Below are positions 1-11,900 of a stretch of DNA of 64,000 nucleotides, piece by piece. The notes beneath the pieces were generated by a model, which saw only the letters and a list, made by a program, of their open reading frames with translations, was not told where the DNA came from and made no database searches. Source of the DNA: Latrodectus hesperus (lineage: Eukaryota > Arthropoda > Arachnida > Araneae > Theridiidae); assembly GCA_037975125.1 (NCBI GenBank), contig CM075857.1, positions 74,543,345-74,607,344 of the forward strand, written 5' to 3'. Numbering within the stretch: the stretch's first letter is position 1; each line of letters starts with the position of its first letter. A program made the position numbers and the translations under genes.

Positions 1-1989
1 TTAATTGAATATTTGATTAGAATATTTGAAGGAGGAATGAATGTTTAGGAACAAACTATAAAAAGTGTACTTAAGAATTACTTGTTTGAAAATTAAGGAA
101 AAATAAAAACTAGAGTATATTTTTCTATATCAGGTAATATTTCGAAATTTTAATGAATAAAAATTTATTTTACTATTAATATGGTTTCTTTTGAAAAACT
201 AAAGGGAGTCAATATATATAATATCGGAAAAGTGAAATAAATTTTATAACTTAGCAAAAGGTAATGGAATTTGATTAGTAAAAAACTACTGTTCTTGAAA
301 CAATTTTTGAAGGTGTTATTTCTACATACTTTTTGTTATACCAAAAAATTATTAACTTTAAAAATTTGTTTTGAAGGTAATTAGTTTTAAAAGCTTTAAG
401 TTTGGTGGAATAAATATTCAAAAAAATTAGAAACTTTAAAACTGCAATTTGAATAATTTAAACTAACTTTAAAAATAGGAAATTAATACAATAGATAGAA
501 AATTCTATACGATTCAAAGTTAAGTCTACTAAAAATATTTCGAAATTAAAATTCAAAGAATCGACAAAATTTTGACACAAAATGTAAGTAGACAATACAA
601 ATGAACAAGATTAGAAAATGATATTTTAAATACGTTCTCAATTTCAACGATCTCTGAGCATTTTAAGTGATTTATAAAAACTTGCTTGCTTGAAAATTAA
701 GAATCATTGAAACAATCAATGATTTCTATTAATGTATTTTATTAATTTAAAATAATTATATATTTTATCTACTTTTTTGTCATAATGTAAGTGACACAAT
801 GCATATTCCCATATGACTTTAGCAATGAAAAATTATTTTGATAAACATAAAATAATTATTCATTTTATGTGTTTTTATCATAATGTAATACTATGAATAC
901 AGCTTTAAAATTTCCACAATGAAAAATTATTTTGATTAAGCGATATTGAAATTTAATCTTATTTATTGTTTTCCTTTAAACTTTTTCTAAGCATATTATA
1001 TACAACATAACATGAAAAATTCATATCAGATTATTAAATGATTCAAAGTGTAATTTGAGCTTGTTGATATTAAGTGTATCCCTACAAAATATGATTATAT
1101 TTTAAGTTTTATATAGTTTATAAAAATCGAAACATTAAATCATAATTTTAGCTTAAAGATTCTATGAGAGGGAAACGGTAAGATATTAATAATCCAAATA
1201 ACATGTTTTTCAAGTTTCATCTCAAATTTTATAAGGAAGGCTTAATAAGCACACGCGTTTTCATGTGACTGAAAATTTTATTCTTACTTTCATCAAGCCA
1301 AATCATACTTTCATCAAGTTCTAGTCATTAACTGTAATTTTTGGTACAGATCTAGTCATGAACATACACGTTTTGAGTAAAACATATTTAAATTTAAAAC
1401 TATTGAACTTAGTTATTAGTCATTCTGTGTAAAAGTGATAGTCAAACAATAGACAAAACTATTAGACATCAATTGTTACTTGTAAAAACATTTCAATCTA
1501 TATTGGACTATGCATATATTAAGATTTTTATAAAACAGACCTTTATTTAAAATAATGTATCGTGACTCTATGAAATGTGAATACTATTGATTGTAATATT
1601 ATTCTTTTAGCAATTGGTCATTATCAAGTTATGTTACTGTTAAAGGTACAATACGTTGATTATCACCAGGAAATTTTTTATTAAATTACTGAAATTTATT
1701 TTATTTGATTTTCAGTGATATGTTACTTAAACAACACTTTAAATCTGAAACTTATTACTTTCTTTGAAACGAAGCTTGCCACTATTTTATGTACAACCAT
1801 TTCAATTTCAAATAAAATGTCCATGAAAACTTTTCAACAATACACAGAGTAACATTTTTGAGGTTGTCATTACTTTTGCATACAAATTTCATTATGTTTC
1901 ACTTGTCTCCATATAATATCTGACATGACTAGATTGACAACAAAATTTTTGCAAATGAATTTATAGTGTATCCAAAACTCGAAATATAC
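1..1989. other. No gene seen
   Basis: AT-rich sequence downstream (in minus-strand terms) of the exon 4 donor; presumably intron. No splice-bounded open stretch recognised. Confidence 0.5.
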
Positions 1990-2334
1990 CAATGAAGCCA
2001 CAACATCTAGCCCTTAGATGGTCTATAATAACACAAGCATCTGTCAGGTGGTCCATGATGTTTGAAAATTCACACATCAAACAATAATTGATAATATTTG
2101 TTGGTAAGATGCTTTTGTGAACGGATATCCTTTTTAATCCCATATATTCCGGCACAGTGCGATATAATTGGCGTGCTCCTGTCCACATAACCCAATTCTG
2201 CTCAAATTTGACTCCATCTTCACCTGGAAGAACTTGGTATAAACATATCACAAATCCTGTTTTATCAGAACTGGGTTTCTCGGGGAATGTTGTTGGTGGT
2301 GGCCGGGATATTGTTATACTTTCTTCATATCCAG
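1990..2334 (-). CDS. Exon 4 of the unrecognised four-exon gene
   Basis: 345 bp, acceptor TTTTTCAG ending at 2335 and entering in phase 1, donor GTATAT at 1989-1984 leaving in phase 1. The peptide runs GYEESITISRPPPTTF.. , then KTGFVICLYQVLPGEDGV.. , QNWVMWTGARQLYRTVPEYM.. and ..DACVIIDHLRARCCGFI. It is rich in aromatic and hydrophobic residues spaced as in a folded domain, with several cysteines near the end (NYCLMCEF, ARCC). Reading through the donor hits a stop after eight further codons, so a next exon is expected at lower coordinates, outside the window or unseen in the first 1.9 kb. I do not recognise the domain. Confidence 0.78.
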
Positions 2335-2449
2335 CTGAAAAACGCAAAGAGTTATGATACGAAATTAAAAATAGTTTTAATTAATTACACTTATGTATGG
2401 TTATATTTACATATTATATTACATTACATACTATACAATTATGCATACC

Positions 2450-2640
2450 CCTTCAGATAAATGTAAAAATTGAATGAGTGGATTCTTTGGTGGTGCCATC
2501 TGTCGGAGGAGTTTAGAGCAAAATCGTACTTTCACCTTCGTGATACTTTGGTTAAACGAAGGACGCACCCTGCCGACTTAAATTCTCATAGCCAAAGGCA
2601 TGGTAAGCTTGGCTTGTCCAAGTGTCATAAGTAACAACAA
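2450..2640. repeat. Unassigned low-AT segment, probable repeat remnant
   Basis: A patch with motifs GGTGGTGCCATCTGTCGG, CCTTCGT and ACGAAGG (a 7-bp inverted pair) and CGCACCCTGCCGACTT, clearly different in composition from the surrounding intron, 110 bp from exon 4. No open frame and no splice sites in phase. Most likely a fragment of a dispersed repeat. Confidence 0.3.
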
Positions 2641-4469
2641 TTATGTATACTTTACATGTATGTAGTTACAAAATTTATTTACAGTTAATTTAGTTTGTTT
2701 TAGATTGATCTTTGATGAATACTTAACTAAAAAATAAATTTTAGGGAATGATTAAATAAGTAAAAATGTGTTTCATGCATTGGTTTAGAATTACATGACT
2801 TTTCATTAGTAGAACTTTGTTTTATGAATGGATTATAATTTTTTATACCTTCATTTGAAATTTAAATAACTAATTACATGAAACCCGAGAGAAATTGTTT
2901 CTTCTACAGTCTCTAACTCAGATAAAAACGCAATACTTAATGGGTTTTAATGCAAGAGACAAATTTCTTATGAAGTTAAATTATCTAAGTCGTTACAAGC
3001 AAAGAAGAAGCGGTAACCTGAGAAGAATTAGAGATGGTTAATTGAATTTTAACGGATTAACGTTGTTTGGTAGTAAATTTGTTCAATAATGATGAATTTT
3101 TTTTTGGAAAAAAATGTAGGTGTTTTATACCATCGATTTAGAATTCTTCAACAGATGAAAGCTTAAGAAATAGAAATACGAGCAATATTCCAATTAATTT
3201 CATGTTTTAGAGGAGCAACACAAATTTAAATCTAGATATTTAATGAAAGTATCGAGAATACATAACATTTATGTGTTACTTGAAACTACTTTGCCAGGAA
3301 TTTGTTCCATGCTATACAATGAGAAATTTGACTTATAAGTAACTGAGGAAAAAATAGGAAAATTATTGAAAATCTTTACAAGATTTTAAGAAATTCAATC
3401 ATATAAAATACTTTAAAAATAACAAATGCAGATTTAATAGCAAATTATTTTGAACTGCTTGTATTTGATGGAATTAAATTGATGTAAAATTTTCTTGCCA
3501 AAATAGAGGAAATTTTAACTTAAATTTATGAGACATATTCTATATTTTAAATATAATGTTTTCAATCAATGCCGCTAGAAATATATTTAGTCTTAAAAAA
3601 TTATTTTATTTGAAGATATATTAAACTAAGGAGTGTATAACATTTATTGCTCTTTAATTAATGATGTTGTTTGTATGTTTAATTGTAATATTGGCTATTT
3701 AATTTTTATCTGAAAACATTTTAGCAAAACATACTTTTATCTTTAAACTTAAATTCATGCTGTTAACAAAAATCAAAGCTCTAAATATTTATAAGAAGTT
3801 AAAAATTGTAGGAAATGTATAAAACATCCAAGCTTATATAATAATTTAAAATAAAAAAAACGTAATTAAATTAGGAAACAAAAATCCAAAACGGCTGTTC
3901 CATAATACAATTAACATGCAAAGATCTAAAAACGGTTGAAATGTTATTCAAAAATTCATTAGAAATTCTATAATTATATAGATATAACATTAAAAAAATA
4001 CAAGCTAAGCTTGATTAATAATACTTTAAGCAAATTTTCAAAGACTAGCAATCTTTAAAGTTTATATCGAAAAATTTGTGTACACGTAACTTAGTTAACA
4101 ATTATATGCAGTTTTTTTTTATACTTTCAAATAATTCGATTTCTATCTACCTTTTCGTTTTTTTTCTGTTCCCCATACGATTGATGGTTTTTAGCGTCAT
4201 TAGATTTAATATCAATGTTAATTTTTGCACCATCACTTCTAAAAAGATGCCCTGAACATCATATCTTAAGATCATCATATCCTCACTGGTATAATATATG
4301 TACTATAGAGAGATTTTTAAATTATAATTATGAATCATTATCTTTAATAACACCAAAGATATTACTTAGTATTTTATGATGACATTTTATTAGTTTATTT
4401 CAACTGTTTTAGTGATAATCCAGATTTCAAAACTTTAATACTATTCATCGTAGTATTTTCCCTGTAAAT

Positions 4470-4714
4470 ATAAATAAGAAATGTTGCCAAGCTAACGTAT
4501 TGTGACGTGCCTGATGTGAATATTATTGTTGCCTAAGTTTCCTACTTAATTCTTATAGAATTTTCTAGAAGAATTAAATATAGTTTTCTGCTTAATTCTT
4601 ATAGGTCTCCATATCTATGACATAGTAAAAACCAGGTTGCCAGATACATAAGCAAATCCGTCAAAAATCACCAAACTCAGAATTTGGCATAGTGGATTAT
4701 ATGACATCTATGCT
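4470..4714. mobile_element. MITE, copy 1 of the three-copy family (5' end eroded)
   Basis: The right part (GTCTCCATATCTATGACATA, GGTTGCCAGATACATAAG, ATCACCAAACTCAGAATTTG, GATTATATGACATCTATGCT) matches copies 2 and 3 closely. The left part is recognisable (ATTGTGACGTG, GTTGCC) but the left inverted end is not, so the element is eroded or truncated there and the left boundary is approximate. Contains a short local duplication (CTTAATTCTTATAG twice). It sits in the intron between exons 3 and 4. Confidence 0.6.
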
Positions 4715-5731
4715 ACAGATTTTACAGTTTATTTCAACATTTAGTTCATTAATGCTGGTGGTGATACTATTGAAATATTGGAATTGAGTAATAGTTTCAC
4801 AGGTGTTATTCAATGTTAAAAGCAGTGGGTTTGATGCATTATGCGGGATTTACGTAACTGTTTTTATTTATTGTTAATCCTTGGTTTCTATCTTTGGTTC
4901 CCATCGAGTTGAATAACTCAGAAATGTACTTTCTTGATCTGTTAAACTAGACGAATGTCATCAGCAAAGACAAATGTTTTAAAGATTCTTTAGTAAGTAC
5001 ATGACAATTTACAAATAATAAAAAAAATTCAATTTTTATTTATTTTTTCTTAAATAAAATGATTATATTTTTTTTATAAGCTATTAAGCAGTAATTTGAG
5101 TAAAAATTTTAGCCTGCTACACTAGAAATACCTGCAATTTATTTCGCAAGTTATTAAGTCTGGTTTCAGATCAAAGTTAATGGGACATGCACTTCTACAC
5201 AGCTAACTGCAACAAGTACATATTAAAGAACAATTAATGAAATGATTTGAAATGTATCATAAAATGTATTTATAACTTAAATACTGGGTCTATATGCATT
5301 TTGAATAATTATTTTTTAATCTGATTTAATTAAAAAAAGCATTATTACAAGTAAAAGCTTGTCTTAGATGAATTATTTAGAGACTTTTCTAGTTAATTTC
5401 CGAATCAAAAGGCTGATAATTTCAAATAAAAGATTAATTTATACACAATTTTGTAATGCCAAAATTTTTTTACAGTAAAAAATTTCCCTGTATAATTCTT
5501 CGATTGAATAAGGGGTAATTTTAACAAATAAACATTAAAAGTTTAATGAAACTTTACTTTTAACTTAAATTATTATTATAAATATATATTTTAAATGTCT
5601 GTGTTTCTTAGTCTTTGAATATTTAACTTTTTTAAGGCAGTTTCTTTTAACATCAATGACTGCTATAACACTTAAATTTATAGTTAGGTACTTGATATCT
5701 TCAAAAAATTTCTAAAATATATTTCAAAATG

Positions 5732-5844
<113 letters not shown>

Positions 5845-7399
5845 TCCAATATTTCCCTATTTATTGTATTCTTAGATAGCAAGATTAGTAGACTTTAAAA
5901 TAATTGTGTATGTTTGAAAAACTATAGGAAAAAATATTTGTGAAGTTTTCTGCAAAATGTAAGCATAATTATTATCTCAAATAAAAATCAAATTATTTTT
6001 TAAATTATACAATTATCTTTAATTAAATTTTGTTCTTCATCTGTTCCTTCTCTGATCACGATAAAGTGTATCATTAATTCCTGATCTGTTTATCGTGAAA
6101 AAAAATACATCAAGTCAGCATAGTAGATATCTGAAGAAAATTTGCACCGTCTACATTTGTATTCACAGTACCAGTCAATCATGATAATGTGATTTATAAT
6201 AATACTAATCTGTTTGCAGAGAAGTTCAGAACAGCATGAATTTGAATTTTGTAATTCTATATACGTAAATACAAATTGTAAAAACACAATCTCACGTAAA
6301 TACAAATACAACAAACTTCTTAATTAAAGTATAATATATAAAGCGGTTAATATGTTCATATAAATAAAATGTATAAATATATATAAAGAAATTTATATCT
6401 ACAGAAATTTATTAGAAATTTTATAAAAAAATTAAACTCATGGAAAAATTATCAAAGTGAACAAAACTGGAAATTTTGGAAATTTTTTCTAATAATTTAA
6501 TAACAGCTTTAAAATTTAATTTATTGTTTTAAATTCGACAAATATAAAATTCCTTATACTTCCATTTAAATCTTTAATACTGTTTAATTTTTTATACAAT
6601 TAGAAATATCTGCTTAATGTTATATATATATTGGCAAAACATATACTTTTTAATAATTATGTTAATTAGTCCTCCGATTTGCTATGAAATTTTGCTTGAA
6701 AATTAAATTAGTAAGTATAAAATATAAAAAAAACAAAGGATTTAATTGAATAAACTAAATGAATTTCAATTTTTTTAAAAAAATTAATCTGATTATATTA
6801 AAATAACAGTTCGTAATGATTATCAAAACCTAAGTTTTCTTTGTTTAAACATATTTTGCACTTTTAATTTAAGATTTGAAATATGTATGTAATTTTCAGT
6901 TGTCTTAAAATTACCAGACATAAATTAATGTAATTATTTAAAAAATAATTCATTTTTGTATCAAAATGCATAACTATTCTATTGTCAAGAATCGAAATAT
7001 AATGTAATCTGAATGAAACTTTTGAAGTAATATGCATGCAAGACACATGCCTACATAATGAACATTAGATTACTTACATTATAAATATATTTCAGTGATG
7101 CATTATGAAATAACTATTTTAAATTATTTATCATTTTCATAAATAAATGACTCATGCAAATTCGAAAACAGCAGCTCAAACAGTGTATTAAGTACACTCT
7201 ATTAATTAAAATAATATTATATAAATGTGTAAATTATTTAAGAAAAAATATCTAAATTCTAACTATAACAAATTAATTTTAAATTACTTAGTTGAATAAT
7301 CAGTCTAATATTAAAATAAAGAAAATAGATACAGCAAGCTTAAGAAAATTTGCGACCTCAGCAAATTTAAGAAGCTTCCTTATTAGCAAGCTTAAGAAA

Positions 7400-7677
7400 A
7401 TGTACATGATTTCAGTCATGTGACTGTGAATTTTGTATACTGTAATTCTACCAAACAACGATAAGACGAATCATTAATTTTGTCTTGTTGGTTTTGGACT
7501 CAGAACGAGACAAGAATAGGTGTTGAAGCTGCGAACTCATCATTGAAGAGAGAAGCACAACTATTAATCTTAAATACACAAGTCTGTATTCTTTATTTTA
7601 GATAAACCTTTCTTTCTTGTTAAAAACTACTGGAATCAATTCATCATTTCTTTTAAAGTAATCGTGATTCTCCAACA
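7400..7677 (+). repeat. Possible solo LTR
   Basis: A mixed-composition block of about 260-280 bp starting in TGTACATG / TGTGACTGTG and ending ..GATTCTCCAACA, with a TCTTTATTTTAGATAAA stretch in its last third that could hold a polyadenylation region. Style and length fit a Gypsy-type LTR, but no target duplication or second LTR was found and boundaries are uncertain. A direct repeat (GCAAGCTTAAGAAAAT) lies just to the left (about 7335 and 7386). Confidence 0.3.
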
Positions 7678-8279
7678 GCACTTTTAACTAAAACATATTA
7701 AAAATTCTTCATCCCAGAAAGCAATTTAAATATTTATATTGACGCAATAAATTAATTTTTAATTACAAACTGTTCTAAACTAAAGTTTTTAAAATAAAGT
7801 TGGCGAGTTTATTGTAATTTTTTCGATCACTCAGAGTACAATTTATAAATTTTATGTTATATTGAATGATAGAAAAAACACAAGTATGGAACATTCATTG
7901 TAGATTAAATTTCTATGCTGAAAATAACACATAACAAAAATAACTCTGATAATTTTAAATTCTATATAATTTTTTTAAGATTTATATTTTCCCAATTGTT
8001 AATACAGAGTAGATTCAAATTGTTATTTTAAGGTTAGGGTAAATTTAGGAAGAAATTAATAAAAATTTATTTATATTATTTATTATAATTCAGAATTTTT
8101 TGAATCGAGAAAGGCTCTTATACCATAGTTAACAATGATTAATGGTCTCTGCTAAATTTAATTTCTTCGTTGTATTCTTTTTTCGTATTGATTAAATTTG
8201 TGAGAGACACATTCCAAAAAATTGCATTTGCATTATTTGTAATTAGAATCAAATGGAAGGGACACAATGCTATGCATAC

Positions 8280-8399
8280 CTATAAAATGAAGCTGTTGTC
8301 TCCTTTCCAAAGTTGGATTGCCTCTGATGCATTGCATCTTCTGAGCCAATGCGTGTCGATCGCCGCTCACGACAAGATAGGTTGCAAATGGAAATTCGG
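8280..8399 (-). CDS. Exon 3 of the unrecognised four-exon gene (small symmetric exon)
   Basis: A 120-bp exon found by its splice sites and phase: acceptor TTTCTTACAG ending at 8400, donor GTATGC at 8279-8274, entering and leaving in phase 1. It reads T, then EFPFATYLVVSGDRHALAQK.. to ..ERRQQLHFI plus one base. Joined to exon 2 it gives ..VEKI-T-EFPF.., and joined to exon 4 it gives ..LHFI-A-GYEES.. with no stop. Base composition is clearly less AT-rich than the flanks. A plus-strand ORF (8170-8532) covers the same bases but is the complement of this exon. Because the exon is a multiple of three with equal phases, it could be skipped without breaking the frame (exon 2 and exon 4 are also phase-compatible directly). 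Confidence 0.72.
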
Positions 8400-8734
8400 C
8401 TGTAAGAAACAGAAACATTTATCATTTTGTTCAGTTTTAGTTCACTACTTGAGATTACAGTTTAAATGCTTCTTACATACTTTCAAAAAATATTTTTACG
8501 TGACGCACGGATTTTATATTTTAAGGAAATAACTATGGTATAGGTAACTTTTGTGATAATTTTATATCAGGTACTATTTTTTATTTGACATAATCCATAA
8601 AAAATAGCATTAAAATGCATTACAAACAACAAATTAGTTATTTTATTTGTTCTTTTCAATCATTTTCGATTTAAACAAATAAAAATTTAACTGTAAATAT
8701 ATTTGAAGCTGTTTTTAAAATTAAGAAGACGGTG

Positions 8735-8910
8735 AAGATACGCCGAACAGGCAGCCGATCTCTTAACGCTTTGTCCTTCGGTTCAACAGTTTGTTGGTTC
8801 GAAACCCATCTTGGGCTTGGATGCTTGTAGTGGTTTGGAATCCGCTGTAAGACCCAGTTTTATTTGCCGTCGTGTAAAGAAAATGATCACTCAGTGACAG
8901 AAAAACACGA
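8735..8910 (+). repeat. Possible SINE fragment with a B box
   Basis: GGTTCGAAACCC near 8796 fits the Pol III B box of a tRNA gene; a weak A-box-like stretch (CAGGCAGCCGATC) lies about 45 bp before it. The region to about 8910 is conspicuously less AT-rich than its surroundings. No cloverleaf forms. It lies just upstream (in minus-strand terms) of exon 3 of the minus-strand gene. Confidence 0.4.
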
Positions 8911-11900
8911 ATTTTTCATTTCAATAATAACTAATACCATTATTCAATAAAAACTACAATATTTACATTATTAATATTATAAGATGTGTGTGTGGAAAAT
9001 TGTTTTTTATATGAGTATTAATATGCAATAAAAGAAATAAATAAATTAAAAACTAATATAAAGACACAAAATATTAGATATTGTTATATGAAGAATCATA
9101 AATGTATAGCGCTTTGAACAAATTAATTTGTTTAATAATCTCAAATAATATTGATGTAAAATTACAACTTATTTTAGAACAATCAATTTTTAGACACAAA
9201 TAATGAGTTTATAAAATTTTTTACAACTTTTACAACTCGTAAATAGACAATAAATAATTGGAAGAGTAGGAATGTGTTGAATAAAATTATAATTAGTTTA
9301 ATTTTATAATTAAATGCAATGCTTAAAACTGAAATACATAAATGGCTTAACAATAATAAGGTTCACGTTAAGGTTCTCTTCAATAACCTGACCAGCGAAA
9401 ATTTTATTATGTCAGTAACATTTATTTTGAGGAATTTATTTTTAGGCTCAATAGAAAATTCTATATTTAGAGCACTTAATTTCATAAACGTAATTGATCT
9501 GTATCTATTAAGTTTATAAGTTCATAATTTAAAATCTAATTAAACATTTATGCTCAAACATGAAATTAGAGAAACACTTAGACTTCTATAAATGTCGCTG
9601 CATTTAAGTGTGATAAAATGACAACAAAAAGTCATTGTTAACACTTCGTCACTCTTCTTTTGATTGATTGTTATCTCAAGGACACAAGAGCGAAGGAGAC
9701 AGGAATATACTTCCTTAAAGACTGAATCCACTACTCGAATTGCTATTTTCTTTCTTACCATTTTTGAATTAGCAATTCTTACAAATAAATTTTTTTTAAA
9801 TTTTTCATTGTACTCTTTCTTTTTGTTCAGAACAAAACGTAAAAAGAGATGCTGAATTATTTATTTTCCTATGTTTTTTTGATAATGTTTATCATTCATT
9901 AGGAGAAACAAAACTAAGGAAATAATTTAATACGTCAACCAATTTATAGGTTTTGTGTTTATAAACAAGGAAAGACAAAATTGTACTTTTATTTTTAATT
10001 TCTTTACGAATTTGCATAGAAAATGATTATAACTTCTATTAGATATTACATAGTTAGTTAATTTATTTATGTTATTCGTTGTATGCAGTTTCAGTAATCT
10101 TAAATTGTAAAAAAGTTGTCTGATTCTTATAAATCTGAATAACAGATATATTTTATGTTTTATACAAATCATTGTGTAAAGAAATGATGATTTTGATATT
10201 GTGTTATAACTAAAAAATATTTTTACATGCATTTTAGCATTCATAAAAAGTAGTGATACCTTCATGCATTTTATTATAATTACATAAAACTTAAAACATA
10301 ACCCAAATTTTATTAAGTTAAAATTTTTCATTACCATTGAAACTCTTTAACTGGATTAAAATTATCAACTAGGTGTATCAACAAAGTGTATCAACTAGGA
10401 AAGGATTAGGAAAACACAAATGATTACATTTAGAAGGCTAGAATACTTTAATTATAAAAATATACATTTGATATAATTATCTTATTTGATATTTATTTGA
10501 TAATTATAGCAGAAAGAAAGAAACATAATCTGTTATTATTTATTAATTTTTTTCCAAGTACCTCAAGCTTCAATTGAAACAGTACTTTTATTGATAAAAA
10601 TTATACCAAAATTTTAACTAGATTTAGTTCGTCAATAAATAACAAAAATAATACTAAAGCTAAACAATGCTCCAGTTTAAAATTGCTAATCTAAATTATC
10701 TAATTTACATTAAACTAAAAGTTTTTTACTGTAATTTATAAAATTATAATTTTTATTTCCAAGTTTGTTAAAGCACATTTCTTAGTTAAAATATTCAATT
10801 ATATTCTTGTTATTTTATCATATTTTTCAATAATATTTCTAAAAATCAATTTAATTATTCATTTTATTTTAATTCTAAAAGTAAATAATGTCTTTATTCA
10901 TTTTTTAACTTACTTAGTATTATTTAGTATTATTTATTGTATTATTTAACTTAGTATTATTTATTGAATTTCTGCAAGTGAATAAAATGGAATTATGCAT
11001 AATAAATTTTTACTTGGAGGACATTAAATTTTAAAATGCAAAAAAGAATATAATTGAAATGATTTTGATTAATTATCCAAATGTAAACAGAAATATTAAT
11101 TGTGCATATAATGAAGCTTTCTTGACAACTTTAGAAACATCTATATGTCATTTGGAATGTAACTTAAAAAATGTATCTATCTTTCTTAAATTTATAACAG
11201 GTATCCCTTTACTCTCCTAGAAGGTAACTATAATAGAAATTCATTTCTTGCTTTTTTTATTGAAGTGGTGACTGTAGTGCCAACTGCAGGGATTTTAGAA
11301 ACCGAAACATACAAAAGCTCTAAATCTCTATGATGGTGATGAAACACCAACTTTTTTTCACTTGGCGCTGATGAATTTATACATAGAATATCTAGTATGT
11401 CATAATGAGTTTGGCACTCATTTCTGAGCAGAAAACTGCACAGAAAAATCTTCAGGTATGCTTTTTTACGATAGTTCATCTACTCTTGACAAAAGGTTGA
11501 ATTTATGCCTCGGAAAGATAAGTTGCACTTTGTAGTTTTGCCAATTTCAGGACATAATGCGTGCTAATTAATATATAGATATGATATAGAGTTTGCCAGA
11601 TTACCTTTGTTCCACGTCTTATATCCAGTTAAATTTGTCAACCTTTTTCTTTCAAATTTAACAGGTGCATTTCTCGATACCCTTTGTTATGAAAGGTAAA
11701 ATTAATGAAACAATTATCCACGATTAATTTAAAATTTTATGTTTAGTTGAAAGTAATGGCATTCAATATTTTATTACATTCCCTTCTTATTTCTTACTTT
11801 ATTATAAATTACGAAGGACATTTTTGTACATTTTATGTTTAAAGTAAATATTAGTTTGATAGTTTATAGTTATGACATTTTAATCTGATATAATATTAAA

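Noticed and set aside
8170..8532. 120-codon plus-strand frame
   Set aside because: Its only non-AT-rich part is the reverse complement of exon 3, which has splice sites on the minus strand; the remainder is AT-driven.
8796..8807. tRNA gene suggested by GGTTCGAAACCC
   Set aside because: No cloverleaf or acceptor stem can be paired around it; a SINE or decayed tRNA-like repeat is more likely.
9927..10337. 136-codon minus-strand frame
   Set aside because: Lys/Asn/Ile/Phe-rich composition as expected by chance in AT-rich DNA; no splice borders or homology.
11228..11479. Minus-strand frame with HHHHRD and an upstream acceptor-like CTGCTCAG, considered as an exon
   Set aside because: It has a plausible acceptor but no donor in a phase that keeps the gene open, and the peptide does not look globular; possibly a repeat remnant.
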